Shown: piece after piece, positions 54,205 through 63,666 of the stretch
Position numbering within the stretch: position 1 is the first letter of the stretch
Layout of the letters: every line of letters begins with the position of its first letter
Assembly (NCBI GenBank): GCA_963711505.1
Contig: CAVQEJ010000003.1
Location: 2,294,001 to 2,358,000 of the forward strand
DNA from: JAGWRA01 sp963711505
Lineage (GTDB): Bacteria > Acidobacteriota > Vicinamibacteria > Vicinamibacterales > CAVVIG01
Direction of reading: 5' to 3'
DNA length: 64,000 nt
The notes under the pieces: model-generated
The model's input: only the letters and a program-made list of their open reading frames with translations
What the model was told of the DNA's origin: nothing
Database searches by the model: none
Program-made: the position numbers and the translations under genes

Positions 54205-55116
54205 TCAGTCCACCGATGCCGCGCGTGGCCGGCCCGCCGTGCGGGTCACGACCACCCGCCAGCCTGCGCGCCTGCACCGCCCGGCCGCCCGGGCCGCCGC
54301 CTCGCGGCTGCCGAACAGCCCGAACACGGTCGATCCGCTCCCCGACATCGCTGCGCAGGTCGCGCGTGCCGCCCGCAGTATCTCACCGATCGCGCCGATC
54401 TCGGGATGCCGGGCCGCCACCACCGCCTCGAGATCGTTGCCGCCCTCGTCGGTCGGCAGCCCCCACGACGCCGGCAGCGCCACGGCCCGCGCCTGCCCGG
54501 ACCCGGCCGCCTGCAGATCGTGCCATCGGTAGGCCTCCGCCGTCGAGACCCCGAAGTCGGGCAGGACGAGGACCACCCACATCGGGGGCAGGGCGGCCAG
54601 CGGATAGATCCGGTCGCCGCGCTCCAGGCCGAGGGCCGTCCCGCCGTGGAGGAAGAACGGCACGTCGGCCCCGATCCGCCGGCCGATGGCTTCCAGCGCC
54701 TCGCGGCTCATGGGCAGCCGCCACAGACGGGCCAGGCCCATCAGGGCCGCCGCCGCATCGCTGCTGCCCCCGCCGAGCCCCGCTTCCATCGGGATCCGCT
54801 TGACGATGTGGATGGCGGCTCCCCCGGGTGGCCCCGAACGTCCGGCGGCGGTCCAGAGGGCGGCGGCAGCCTTCCACGCCAGGTTGCGCTCGTCACACGG
54901 CACGCCGGGCAGCGTGCAGCTGATCGTCAGCGGCGCGCGCCTGCCCGTGCCGGCAATCCGCACGGTGTCGTGCAGCCCCAGCGTCTGGAACACCGTCCGC
55001 AGCTCGTGGTACCCGTCGGCACGGATGCCGAGCACGCGCAGCGTGAGGTTGATCTTCGCCGGCGCGCGCAGCGTGAACGTCTGCGGCCGCCGGCTCCGGC
55101 TAGCGTGACGGGCCAT
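54205..55116 (-). CDS. ispE: 4-diphosphocytidyl-2-C-methyl-D-erythritol kinase
   Basis: This 303-residue GHMP kinase has the substrate motif APAKINLTLRVLG, the ATP loop PMEAGLGGGSSDAAAALMGL and the C-terminal MSGSGSTVFGLF. It phosphorylates CDP-ME in the MEP pathway, between the IspD and IspF steps encoded by ispDF at 42 kb. It overlaps the upstream lipoprotein gene by 17 bases. Confidence 0.95.
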   Translation of the reverse strand: MARHASRSRRPQTFTLRAPAKINLTLRVLGIRADGYHELRTVFQTLGLHDTVRIAGTGRRAPLTISCTLPGVPCDERNLAWKAAAALWTAAGRSGPPGGAAIHIVKRIPMEAGLGGGSSDAAAALMGLARLWRLPMSREALEAIGRRIGADVPFFLHGGTALGLERGDRIYPLAALPPMWVVLVLPDFGVSTAEAYRWHDLQAAGSGQARAVALPASWGLPTDEGGNDLEAVVAARHPEIGAIGEILRAARATCAAMSGSGSTVFGLFGSREAAARAAGRCRRAGWRVVVTRTAGRPRAASVD

Positions 55117-56023
55117 CGTCCTTCGATGCGCTGGGACCGCCGAGGGGGCTCGCCTGCCGCAGCTCCTCGAGTGTCATCGGTTCGGTGCCGGCCGGCACGT
55201 CGACATGGAACGCGCGGTCGGCATTCAGCGGCACGTTGAGATCGACCTGCGACAGCTGCAGCCGCAGGTCGACGCCGGCGGCCGGCACGGTGAGCCGCAC
55301 GTCGACCGGCCGATCGTCCTGATAGCGCCGATAGTCGACGCGCAGCCGGCGCCCGCCGGCGATGGCGGGCAGGGCCGACGCGATCCGCCAGGCCCCCTGT
55401 TCGCGATGCAGGTACACCTCGGAGCCGTTCCGGACGGTGACGCGCAGCCAGTCGCGGCCATAGGCGCGGCCCGAAACCGGCGTCGGATCGCTCACGCCGC
55501 AGCCGCTGAGCGCGGCCAGCAGATCGGCCGGCGACAGCGTGACGCCGGCCAGCGCCTGAAGAACGGCGGCCGGATCGGCATCGCGGAGCACGCGGCCGTC
55601 GCGTGGCAGCAGCAGCGTGGCTCGTCCCCCGCGGGCGACCAGAATGAAGGCCGGCTGCCCGAACGGCGCCACCGCCTCGAGCCGGAGGCCGTCGGGCCGT
55701 TCCAGCCCCGCCAGCAGCCTGGCCCGCAGGTGCTGCCGACCGACGGTGCCACTGGCGCTGACCTCCGCGGTCAGGACGCGCACGCCACGGCAGGACGCGG
55801 TGGCCTGCGCGAAGGCAGCCTGATAGCCGGGCGCCGCCTCGCCGGGACCGGCGGGCAGGCGCACGAGCGCCGGCGCGCAGCCCCACCAGAGCGGCAGCGT
55901 CAGGACGACCGCCCGGACCCAGCCGGGCAGGCGTCCCGGCCCGGCGGGCCTAGTGGCGTCCGAGCTTGCCTTCGGCTTTCTTGATGTGGTTCTCAATCGT
56001 GTGCTTGTCGATCGACTCGCCAT
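55100..56023 (-). CDS. Putative outer-membrane lipoprotein (LolA/LolB-like fold, DUF4292 type)
   Basis: The hydrophobic stretch AVVLTLPLWWGC is a lipobox with the lipidated Cys before APALV. The following region (VSASGTVGRQHLRARLLAGL, LRLEAVAPFGQPAFILVARG) resembles proteins of the LolB/DUF4292 group. The start is unclear: ATG at 56023 lies 74 bases inside the TPR gene and leaves a long N-region; no closer ATG or GTG exists. It overlaps ispE. Function is tentative. Confidence 0.6.
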   Translation of the reverse strand: MASRSTSTRLRTTSRKPKASSDATRPAGPGRLPGWVRAVVLTLPLWWGCAPALVRLPAGPGEAAPGYQAAFAQATASCRGVRVLTAEVSASGTVGRQHLRARLLAGLERPDGLRLEAVAPFGQPAFILVARGGRATLLLPRDGRVLRDADPAAVLQALAGVTLSPADLLAALSGCGVSDPTPVSGRAYGRDWLRVTVRNGSEVYLHREQGAWRIASALPAIAGGRRLRVDYRRYQDDRPVDVRLTVPAAGVDLRLQLSQVDLNVPLNADRAFHVDVPAGTEPMTLEELRQASPLGGPSASKDDGPSR

Positions 56024-57932
56024 CGCCGGCGAGCGCCCGTTTCCAGGCCGCGATGGCATCGGCGTAGCGACCGCGCTTGAACAGCAGCTGTCCGTAGTGA
56101 TCCTGCACGACCGAGTTGGTCGTCAACTGCGCGGCGGCGCGGCTCAGGTTCGCCTCGGCCCGGTCCAGATCGTTCTTCTTGAAGTAGGCCCAGCCGAGGC
56201 TGTCGAGGTACGCGCCGTTGTTCGGATCGAGGGCGAGCGCCCGCTTGATGTAGCCGACCGACTCGTCGAGCCGCTCGCCGCGGTCGGCGAGCATGTACCC
56301 GAGGTAGTTCAGCGCCTGGGCGTTCTTCGGGTCGCGGGCCAGCACCTGCTGCAGCGCGGCCTCGGCATCCTTGTACTTCTTCTGGCCGTCGAGGATCGTG
56401 CCGAGCTCGAACGGGATCCGCGTGTCGTCGGGGAACTTCGGCCCGGCCGACCGCAGCAGCGTGACGCCGCGATCGGGCTGGCCGCCGTCGGTGTAGAGCT
56501 GCGCCAGCGAGACGTACACCGACACGTCGTCGGCGTGGGCCTTCAGCGCGTCCTGCAGCACCTGCACGCCTTCGTCGAGCTTCCCGGTGCGGCGGAGGGC
56601 CTGCGCTTCCAGCATCGCGAAGCGGACGTCGTCGGGGCTCTCCTGCCGGCCCTTGCGCGCCAGCTCGAGCGCCTTCTGGTACCGCTTCGCCTCCATGTTC
56701 ACCTGGCCGAGATAGAGGTCGATCGGCGCCCCGGTCGGGGCGTACGGCCGGGCCTGCTCGAACGAGGAGAGCGCCTGATCCCACTGCTGCAGCTGCTCGT
56801 AGGCGAAGCCGAGGTGGAGCAGCAGCAGGCCGTACTGCAGCTTCTGCTGCGAGACGACGTCGGGCGGGATGAGCGTGAGGAACGGCTGCAGCGCGCCGAC
56901 GACCTTCTGATAGTCGTGGCGGTCCTCGTAGATCTGGACGAGCGCGAAGTGCCCGCGCAGGCTGTTCGAGTTGAGCGCGATGATCTTCCGGGCGGCCGCC
57001 TCGGCGGAATTGAACTCGTGCAGCCGGCGGTCGACCTGCGACAGCAGGTAGAGCGCGCCGCCGTCGGCCGGGCTCTCGTCCAGCACCTTCGTCAGCACGT
57101 CGCGCGCCTGCGGCAGCCCCTTGTCGTCGGGCACGTTCATCAGCGCCGAGACCCACCGCAGCCGCAGCGGCACGCTGGACGGATTGGCGGCGACCGCGCG
57201 CCCGTAGGCGTCGGCGGCGTCCTGCCAGAGCTCGGCCTGCTCGGCCAGCCTGGCCAGCGCCAGGTCGAGGCCGGGATCGCGCCGCGCCGCGTTCTTCAGC
57301 ACGGCCACGGCGTCCTTCGGCTGGCCCGCCCCGACGTAGGCCTCGGCCAGCGCCCGCACGGGCGATCCCCAGCCGGGTTCGTCGGTGACGAGCCGCTGCA
57401 GCAGCGGAATCGCCTTCTGGTACTGCTGCGTGCTGATGTAGAGCCGGCCGAGCGTGATCTGCGTCTCGGGATCGGGCAGCACGTTGCGCGGTGGCTGCGC
57501 CTTCTCGAGCTCGGCGATCGCGCGCGTCATGTCGGCGGCGCTGGTGTTGTCGTCGTTCTGGGCGATGGCCGCGTAGACCAGGCCGAGCACCTGGTGCGCG
57601 TCGCGGTTGGCCGGATCGATCTTCAGCGCCGCTTCGGCCGTCGCGATGGCCTGCTGCAGGCGGCTCTGGTGCATGTACAGCGACGCGAGCTGCGCGGGAA
57701 TCTCGGCGGACTCCGGATCGAGCTGCCGGGCCTTCTCGTACGCCGCAATCGCGCCGTCCACGTCCCCCGACGACTCGAGCTGCTGCGCCAGGATGAACTG
57801 GTAGTAGGCGTCGGCCTTCTGCTGTCGCGGCGTCGACGCCGGCGCCGCGGCCTCCTGCGCACCGGCGGGTGCCCCGGATCCCAGCAGCATGACGACGAGG
57901 AGAGACACGCCAGCCGACCGCATTCTGGTCAT
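55950..57932 (-). CDS. Secreted/periplasmic TPR-repeat protein
   Basis: The start MTRMRSAGVSLLVVMLLGSG gives a 660-residue protein with a signal peptide ending near GAQEAA. About 13-15 tetratricopeptide repeats follow, with clear copies such as AIAAYEKARQLDPESAEIPA, AEAALQQVLARDPKNAQALN and LGWAYFKKNDLDRAEANLSR. TPR arrays bind partner proteins. Overlap with the lipoprotein gene and the neighbouring ispE suggest an envelope role. No enzyme domain is seen. Confidence 0.82.
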   Translation of the reverse strand: MTRMRSAGVSLLVVMLLGSGAPAGAQEAAAPASTPRQQKADAYYQFILAQQLESSGDVDGAIAAYEKARQLDPESAEIPAQLASLYMHQSRLQQAIATAEAALKIDPANRDAHQVLGLVYAAIAQNDDNTSAADMTRAIAELEKAQPPRNVLPDPETQITLGRLYISTQQYQKAIPLLQRLVTDEPGWGSPVRALAEAYVGAGQPKDAVAVLKNAARRDPGLDLALARLAEQAELWQDAADAYGRAVAANPSSVPLRLRWVSALMNVPDDKGLPQARDVLTKVLDESPADGGALYLLSQVDRRLHEFNSAEAAARKIIALNSNSLRGHFALVQIYEDRHDYQKVVGALQPFLTLIPPDVVSQQKLQYGLLLLHLGFAYEQLQQWDQALSSFEQARPYAPTGAPIDLYLGQVNMEAKRYQKALELARKGRQESPDDVRFAMLEAQALRRTGKLDEGVQVLQDALKAHADDVSVYVSLAQLYTDGGQPDRGVTLLRSAGPKFPDDTRIPFELGTILDGQKKYKDAEAALQQVLARDPKNAQALNYLGYMLADRGERLDESVGYIKRALALDPNNGAYLDSLGWAYFKKNDLDRAEANLSRAAAQLTTNSVVQDHYGQLLFKRGRYADAIAAWKRALAGDGESIDKHTIENHIKKAEGKLGRH

Positions 57933-58040
57933 CGTGGCTCGATTGTTCCATAAAAGGGCGGCCCTGTCAGCTTCGACCGGACCGTCGCGCCCGCGTCCTC
58001 TGATATAGTTGGCCAGAAACACGCGAGGAGGATGCCGTCC

Positions 58041-58211
58041 ATGGCCGTCGATCCCGAACTGCTCGAAATCCTGGCCTGCCCGAACTGCAAGACGCCGGTC
58101 GTGCTGGTGCACGATGGCAAGGGGCTGCAGTGTGAGAAGTGCCACCGGGTCTATCCGATCAAGGATGACATTCCGGTGATGCTGATCGACGAAGCCACGA
58201 TCGAGAAGTAA
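58041..58211 (+). CDS. Trm112-like zinc-ribbon protein (YcaR/UPF0434 type)
   Basis: A small 56-residue protein, MAVDPELLEILACPNCKTPV at the start. Two CxxC pairs (CPNC and CEKC) make a zinc ribbon, and the YPIKDDIPVMLIDEA end is the family signature. A GAGGAG site precedes it. It is divergent from the TPR gene and begins the plus-strand envelope operon; in enterobacteria relatives also lie beside lipid A genes. Confidence 0.9.
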   Translation: MAVDPELLEILACPNCKTPVVLVHDGKGLQCEKCHRVYPIKDDIPVMLIDEATIEK

Positions 58212-58261
58212 TCGCCGGCGCCCGCGGGGCCGGACCGGGCCGGCGGGCCGGCTCCTCCCTC

Positions 58262-59386
58262 ATGCAGATCCTCCTGATCCGGTTGCGGCAGATCGGAGAC
58301 GTCGTCTTCACGACTCCCGCCGTCCGGGCGCTGCGCGAGCGGTTTCCCGACGCCCGCATCAGCTACCTCGTCGAGCCGGCGGCCGCACCGATCGTCGCCG
58401 GCAATCCCCATCTCACCGAGACCATCATCACCGAGCGGCCGGGCGGCCTCCGCCAGCTCCGGGAGGATGTCGCGCTGGCGCGGCGGCTGCGGGCCACCGG
58501 CTACGACCTCGTCATCGACTTCCACGGCGGCCCCCGCGCGTCGTGGCTCACCTGGGCCACCGGGGCGCCGCAGCGGATCGGCTACGAGGTCATCGGGCGG
58601 AGCTGGATGTACACGACGCGCGTCGCCCGCCCGCGCGCGCTGCGGCCCCGCCACTCGGTCGTCAATCAGTGGGACCTGCTGGTGCCGCTGGGCATCGAGG
58701 AACCCGATCCGGGCCGCTGGCCGACCGAGATGCCGGAGACCGGCGTGGCCGCCCGCATCGTCACCGGGCGCCTGCTGGATGCCGGCGTCGCCCCGGGCGA
58801 TACCGTCATCGTCCTGCACGTCAGCGCGGGTAATCCGTTCCGCCGCTGGCCGGAGCCGGCCTTCGCCGACCTCATCGTGCGGCTCGTCGCCGATCGGCCC
58901 GATCGCCGGATCGTGCTGACGGCGGGCCCGTCGGATCGGCAGGCGGTCGAGCGGATCGTCGCCGCCGCTGACGCGCGGCTGCCGATCGCCCGGCGCGCGG
59001 CCATCGTCCGGTGCGGGGAGTTCGATCTCGCGGAGCTCCGGGCGCTGGCGGGCCGGGCGTCGCTCTACGTCGGCGGCGACAGCGGACCGCTGCACATCGC
59101 CGGGACGACGACCGTGCCGATCGTGGCGCTGTTCGGGCCGACGCTGGCCGAACGGTCGACGCCCTGGCGGGATCCGGCGATCGTGACGGAGAACGTCGAG
59201 CCGGGGCCGCTGCCCTGCCGCCCGTGCGAGCAGCGCCAGTGCGTGCCGGGCGACTTCCGCTGCCTGACGGCCCTGCCGGCCGCCGAGGTCGCCGCCGCCG
59301 CCGAACGGGCGCTCGCGCGGGCCGCCCGCCCCGGCTGGTCGCCGGCCGACGGGGCCGGCGATCCCGCCGTCGCGCGAAATGTATAA
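58262..59386 (+). CDS. Glycosyltransferase family 9 (heptosyltransferase-like)
   Basis: This 374-residue protein starts MQILLIRLRQIGDVVFTTPA. The C-terminal donor-binding motif GGDSGPLHIAGTTTVPIVAL is the ADP-heptose transferase signature. A C-terminal cysteine cluster (CRPCEQRQC) is common in the family. It probably adds core heptose to lipid A; the heptose kinase gene two genes downstream fits. Which heptose it adds is unknown. Confidence 0.88.
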   Translation: MQILLIRLRQIGDVVFTTPAVRALRERFPDARISYLVEPAAAPIVAGNPHLTETIITERPGGLRQLREDVALARRLRATGYDLVIDFHGGPRASWLTWATGAPQRIGYEVIGRSWMYTTRVARPRALRPRHSVVNQWDLLVPLGIEEPDPGRWPTEMPETGVAARIVTGRLLDAGVAPGDTVIVLHVSAGNPFRRWPEPAFADLIVRLVADRPDRRIVLTAGPSDRQAVERIVAAADARLPIARRAAIVRCGEFDLAELRALAGRASLYVGGDSGPLHIAGTTTVPIVALFGPTLAERSTPWRDPAIVTENVEPGPLPCRPCEQRQCVPGDFRCLTALPAAEVAAAAERALARAARPGWSPADGAGDPAVARNV

Positions 59387-59437
59387 CAATAGCGCTGCGG
59401 GCGCCGGTGTCCGGACGCCGCTCAACGAGCCCAATTC

Positions 59438-60625
59438 ATGCCCAGTCTGGCCATCGCTCCCGACGATCCGCCGCGCACGCGCCTCGAGTTGATCGGCCTG
59501 CTGGCGCTCATCGCCTTCGTCGCCGCGCTGCAGTTCTCGATTGCCGCCGCGCAGATCCTCCTCACGGTCGTGCTGTTCGCCTGGGCCGGGCTGATGGTCG
59601 TGCAGCGCGAGCGGTTCGCCGCGCCGCGGCTGTTCTGGCCGCTGCTGGCGTACGCGGGCATCACGCTCGTCTCGTCGGCCTTCTCGCTCGACCCGCGGGC
59701 CAGCTTCATCGACGACAAGCAGCTGCTGCTGTTCCTGGTCGTGCCGGCCGCCTACCGCCTGGCCCGGGGCCGCCGCACCGGCACGCTGCTCATGGTGATG
59801 ATCACGGTCGGCGCCATCAGCGCCGCCATCGGTGTCGTGCAGTACGGCGTGCTGAACTTCAACAACCTCGCCGACCGCGCCCACGGCACCGTCGGCCACT
59901 ACATGACCTATTCGGGGCTGCTGATGCTGGTCATCTGCGTGGCCCTCGCGAAGATCCTGTTCAGCCGCGATCGCATCTGGCCGTCACTGATGCTGCCGGC
60001 CCTGCTGGTGGCCGTGGCCTTCACCTTCACGCGCAACGCGTGGGTCGGTATCGGAGCCGCCGCGGGCCTGCTGCTCGCGCTCAAGGACGTCAAGCTGCTC
60101 TGGGTCCTGCCGGTCGTCCTCGCGGTCGGCCTGGGCATCGCCCCCACGCGGATCAGCAACCGCTTCTACTCCATCTTCAACCTGCAGAACCCGACCAACA
60201 GCGATCGGATTGCGATGCTGCAGGCCGGCCTGCACATCGTCCGCGACCATCCGCTGACGGGTGTCGGCCCGAACATGATCGAGCGGGTCTACCCGCAGTA
60301 CCGGGAACCGTACGCGGCCCCGGGCAACCGGCCGCACCTGCACAACGTGCCGATGCAGATCGCCGCCGAGCGGGGCCTGCCGGCGCTGGCGATCTGGCTC
60401 TGGTTCATCGTGACCGCCCTCGTCGATCTCAGCCGGCGGTTCCGGCTGGATCGCAACCGCGTCGCCGCCGCCGCCGGGCTCGCCGCCGTCGTCGCCATGC
60501 TGGCGGCCGGCATGTTCGAGCACAACTTCGGCAACTCCGAGTTCCTGATGCTCTTCCTGACGCTCATCACGCTGCCGTTCGCGGCCGCCCTGCCGGCAGG
60601 CGAGCCGGCCGCGCCCGCCTCATGA
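59438..60625 (+). CDS. O-antigen ligase-like membrane protein (Wzy_C/WaaL family)
   Basis: This 395-residue protein has about ten to twelve membrane helices. The Wzy_C region includes FTFTRNAWVGIGAAAGLLLA and, after a periplasmic loop, HPLTGVGPNMIERVYPQYRE with HLHNVPMQIAAERG. Such proteins join O-antigen or other glycans to lipid A-core or polymerise them. The stop overlaps hldE (ATGA). Confidence 0.85.
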   Translation: MPSLAIAPDDPPRTRLELIGLLALIAFVAALQFSIAAAQILLTVVLFAWAGLMVVQRERFAAPRLFWPLLAYAGITLVSSAFSLDPRASFIDDKQLLLFLVVPAAYRLARGRRTGTLLMVMITVGAISAAIGVVQYGVLNFNNLADRAHGTVGHYMTYSGLLMLVICVALAKILFSRDRIWPSLMLPALLVAVAFTFTRNAWVGIGAAAGLLLALKDVKLLWVLPVVLAVGLGIAPTRISNRFYSIFNLQNPTNSDRIAMLQAGLHIVRDHPLTGVGPNMIERVYPQYREPYAAPGNRPHLHNVPMQIAAERGLPALAIWLWFIVTALVDLSRRFRLDRNRVAAAAGLAAVVAMLAAGMFEHNFGNSEFLMLFLTLITLPFAAALPAGEPAAPAS

Positions 60626-61635
60626 GCCCCCTGCCGCAGCCCGGGACTGCCCGGCTCGCCGCACTCCTCGATCGGCTCGCCGGCCTGCCGGCGCTGGTCG
60701 TCGGCGACCCGATGCTCGACCGGTTCCTGATCGGCGGCGTCACCCGGATCTCTCCGGAAGCCCCGGTGCCCGTCGTCGCCTTCGAGCACGAGGAGCACCG
60801 GCTCGGGGGCGCCGCCAACGTGGCGCACAACCTCGTCGCGCTCGGCGGCCACGCGCGGCTCGTGGGGCTGGTCGGCTCGGATGCGGAGGCCGGCACGCTG
60901 AAGACGGCGCTCGAGCAGCAGGGGATCGCGTCGAGCGGCCTCGTCGCCGATCCGGCGCGCCGCACGACGACGAAGATCCGGATCGTGACGAACCGGAACC
61001 AGCAGGTCGCGCGGATCGACTACGAGTCGGACGCCGAGGCCACCGGCGCGCAGGAGCAGGCGCTGCTCGCCCGCGCGGAGGAACTGGCCGACGGCGTCCG
61101 TGTCATCCTGGTGTCCGATTACCTGAAGGGGACGGTGACGCCCCGCCTGATGGCGCGGCTCGTGGAGCTGGCCGCCGCACGGAAGGTGCCGCTGCTCGTC
61201 GATCCGAAGATTCCCCACCTCGCCTACTACCGCGGGGCAGGCCTCGTGACGCCGAACCAGCAGGAAGCCGAGATCGCGACGCACCAGCGGATCCGCACCG
61301 ACGAAGACGCCCGCGCCGCGGCGCGATCGTTCCGCGAGCGGGCCGCCTGCGACGCCGTCATCGTGACGCGCGGCGAGCACGGGATGTGGCTGTCGGGCGC
61401 CGGGAACGAAGAGGAGGGCGCGCTGCCGGCCTCGGCGCGCGAGGTCGCCGACGTCACCGGCGCCGGCGACACGGTCATCGCCACGCTGGCGCTCGCGCTC
61501 GCCGCCGGCGCCACCCTCACCGAGGCCGCCACGCTCGCGAGCCACGCCGCCGGCCTGGTCGTCGGCCGCTTCGGACCGGCCACGGTCGACGCCCGACGAG
61601 CTCCGCGCAGCGATCTCGCCGAACCGCAGACGTAG
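60622..61635 (+). CDS. hldE: D-glycero-beta-D-manno-heptose-7-phosphate kinase (HldE N-domain/RfaE1), C-terminus probably frame-shifted
   Basis: This 337-residue PfkB-family kinase has VVGDPMLDRFLIGGVTRISP, GGAANVAHNLVALGG and the catalytic VTGAGDTVIATLALAL. It makes heptose 1,7-bisphosphate for LPS core. The cytidylyl/adenylyltransferase domain of bifunctional HldE is absent. After FGPATV the frame gives DARRAPRSDLAEPQT; removing one base near 61586-61588 gives the family-like TPDELRAAISPNRRRRR, ending at 61642. Confidence 0.88.
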   Translation: MSPLPQPGTARLAALLDRLAGLPALVVGDPMLDRFLIGGVTRISPEAPVPVVAFEHEEHRLGGAANVAHNLVALGGHARLVGLVGSDAEAGTLKTALEQQGIASSGLVADPARRTTTKIRIVTNRNQQVARIDYESDAEATGAQEQALLARAEELADGVRVILVSDYLKGTVTPRLMARLVELAAARKVPLLVDPKIPHLAYYRGAGLVTPNQQEAEIATHQRIRTDEDARAAARSFRERAACDAVIVTRGEHGMWLSGAGNEEEGALPASAREVADVTGAGDTVIATLALALAAGATLTEAATLASHAAGLVVGRFGPATVDARRAPRSDLAEPQT

Positions 61636-61667
61636 ACGGTAGAACTTCGACGAGAACTTCAGGCGAA
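61626..61667. repeat. 7-nt tandem array spanning the hldE stop
   Basis: Blocks GCAGACG, TAGACGG, TAGAACT, TCGACGA, GAACTTC, AGGCGAA follow in 7-base phase. TAG in the second block is the stop of the frame as read; TAG in the third is the stop of the corrected frame. It resembles the rplK array (TAGAAC). Confidence 0.6.
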
Positions 61668-61708
61668 GAGCATGACAGGCCGGCACGTAAATCCGCGGCC
61701 GATCTCGC

Positions 61709-61750
61709 GATTCTCATTCAGTCCCTACCGCCGACCGCCTATAGCCTCAC
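61709..61750. repeat. 7-nt tandem array downstream of purH
   Basis: Six blocks in phase: GATTCTC, ATTCAGT, CCCTACC, GCCGACC, GCCTATA, GCCTCAC. Units are degenerate. It lies 11 bases beyond the purH stop, in the gap between the convergent hldE and purH genes. Confidence 0.5.
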
Positions 61751-61761
61751 GAGCTTCCTGC

Positions 61762-63393
61762 TCAGTGCCTGAAGTGCCGCCGCCCCGTGAAGACCATGGC
61801 CAGGCCGTGCTCGTCGGCCGCGGCAATCACCTCGGCATCGCGCACCGACCCGCCCGGCTGAACGACGGCCGTCGCCCCGGCGACCGCAATGGCATCGAGC
61901 CCGTCGCGGAACGGGAAGAAGGCGTCCGACGCCGCCACCGATCCGGCGAGCGTCACCTGCGCGTCGGCATCGTCGCCGGCTCCGGCCTTCATCACGGCCA
62001 GCTTCGCGGCGTCGACGCGGCTCATCTGCCCCGCCCCGATCGCCAGCGTCCGGTCGAGGTTCGTGAAGATGATCGTGTTCGACTTCACGTGCGCGCAGAC
62101 CCGCCAGGCGAAGCGCAGCGCCTGCCACTCCTCGACGGTCGGCTTCCGCTTCGTGACGACCCGGACTCCCTCGGGCAGCGCCTCGGGCGTCCAGGGCTGC
62201 TGCGCCTCCGGCACCCAGTCGCGATCCTGCACCAGCACGGCGCCGAGCACCGATCGCAGCTCGCGGTCGCGTCCGGCTCCGCCGGCGCCGCGCGCCAGGG
62301 GACGGAAGTCGGCGATGACGACGCGCAGCTTGCTCTTGGCCGCCAGCACCCGCAGCGCCGCCTCGTCCACGCCCGGCGCCACGACCGCCTCGATGAAGGT
62401 CGCCACGATCTCGCGCGCCGTCGCTTCGTCGATCGGCCGGTTCAGCCCGACGATGCCGCCGAAGGCCGACAGCGCGTCGGCGTCGCGCGCCCGGACGTAC
62501 GCCTCCTCGATCACCTGGCCGGTCGCGACGCCGCACGGATTCGTGTGCTTGATGACGGCCGCCGCCGGCTCCTCGAACTCCAGCACGATGCGGGCGGCCG
62601 CATCCAGGTCGAGCAGGTTGGTGTACCAGAGGCCCTTGCCCTGCAGCACCTGCGCGTGCCCGAGGCCGGCCGCCAGCCCCGCGCCGTACCAGGCTCCCTG
62701 CTGGTGCGGGTTCTCGCCGTAGCGGAGGTCGCCGATCTTCGTCAGGCCGAGATCGAGCCGCGCGGGCAGGCCGCCACCCGCCGGCGCCTCGCGCCGGAAC
62801 GTGCCGCCGTCGGTCGCGATCCCGGCGAGCGTCGCGGTGATGGCCGTGTCGTACGCCGCCGTGTGGGCGATGGCCTTGCGCGCCAGATCGAACCGGAAGG
62901 CGGGCGTCGGGCCGCCGGGAGCGTCGAGCGCGGCGAGCACCGCGCCATAGTCGCCCGGGTCGACCAGGACGAGCACGCCCGGGAAGTTCTTCGCCGCGGC
63001 GCGCACCATCGACGGCCCGCCGATGTCGATCTTCTCGACGAGCTCGTCGAAGGTCGCCGATGGATTCGCCGCCGTCTCGGCGAACGGATAGAGGTTGACG
63101 ACGACCACGTCGACCGGGGCGATGCCATGGGCCTCGAGGGCGGCCAGGTCCTCGGCATGGTCGCGGCGCGCGAGGATCCCGGCATGGATGTTCGGGTGCA
63201 GCGTCTTCACGCGCCCGTCCATCATCTCGGGAAACCCCGTGACGGTCGAGATGCCGACGACCGGCAGGCCGGCATCGGCGAGCGTCCGGGCGGTCCCGCC
63301 GGTGGAAACGAGTTCGAAACCGCGCTGGACGAGGCCGCGGGCCAGGTCGACCAGTCCGGTCTTGTCCGACACACTGAGAAGGGCTCTGGGCAT
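61762..63393 (-). CDS. purH: Bifunctional AICAR formyltransferase / IMP cyclohydrolase
   Basis: This 543-residue enzyme performs the last two steps of purine synthesis. The N-terminal MGS-like IMP cyclohydrolase domain (LLSVSDKTGLVDLARGL, GRVKTLHPNIHAGIL) is followed by the transformylase domain with VIKHTNPCGVA, SAFGGIVGLNRPID and the end VFTGRRHFRH. It has its own transcription unit here. Confidence 0.97.
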   Translation of the reverse strand: MPRALLSVSDKTGLVDLARGLVQRGFELVSTGGTARTLADAGLPVVGISTVTGFPEMMDGRVKTLHPNIHAGILARRDHAEDLAALEAHGIAPVDVVVVNLYPFAETAANPSATFDELVEKIDIGGPSMVRAAAKNFPGVLVLVDPGDYGAVLAALDAPGGPTPAFRFDLARKAIAHTAAYDTAITATLAGIATDGGTFRREAPAGGGLPARLDLGLTKIGDLRYGENPHQQGAWYGAGLAAGLGHAQVLQGKGLWYTNLLDLDAAARIVLEFEEPAAAVIKHTNPCGVATGQVIEEAYVRARDADALSAFGGIVGLNRPIDEATAREIVATFIEAVVAPGVDEAALRVLAAKSKLRVVIADFRPLARGAGGAGRDRELRSVLGAVLVQDRDWVPEAQQPWTPEALPEGVRVVTKRKPTVEEWQALRFAWRVCAHVKSNTIIFTNLDRTLAIGAGQMSRVDAAKLAVMKAGAGDDADAQVTLAGSVAASDAFFPFRDGLDAIAVAGATAVVQPGGSVRDAEVIAAADEHGLAMVFTGRRHFRH

Positions 63394-63498
63394 GGGGTTA
63401 TCGGGAATCCTGAATAAGGCCGTCCGGGGCGGGCCGGATGGCCCTGCCCCCCTCGAAACTGCGGCTGCTGCCAGGCTGGCTCGGGACGGCCGAGGCTG

Positions 63499-63527
63499 TT
63501 GACGCCCCGCAGCGACTCCGCTATTAT
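63499..63527 (+). promoter_or_regulatory. Strong sigma70-type promoter for the cold-shock gene
   Basis: TTGACG (63499-63504) and TATTAT (63522-63527) are separated by exactly 17 bases, the best match to the sigma70 consensus in the window. The start would be near 63534, leaving a leader of about 133 bases before the cold-shock ATG. Confidence 0.75.
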
Positions 63528-63562
63528 CTCGCAGCGCCGGGGGGACCCGGCACCGTCAGCGC

Positions 63563-63586
63563 GACCGCTCCGCGGTCCTTTTTTTT
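63563..63586 (+). terminator. Intrinsic terminator within the cold-shock gene leader
   Basis: Stem GACCGC-TCC-GCGGTC is followed by C and eight T residues on the plus strand. It lies about 30 bases after the predicted transcription start and 80 bases before the cold-shock ATG. No plus-strand gene ends upstream, so it probably acts as a leader attenuator or makes a short RNA. Confidence 0.8.
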
Positions 63587-63666
63587 ATCCCGAAGCTCGG
63601 CAGGGCCCCGGGGTAGGTTCTCTCGCGGCGCGAACCGCCGCGAATTGCAAGCAGGGAAGACGAACG

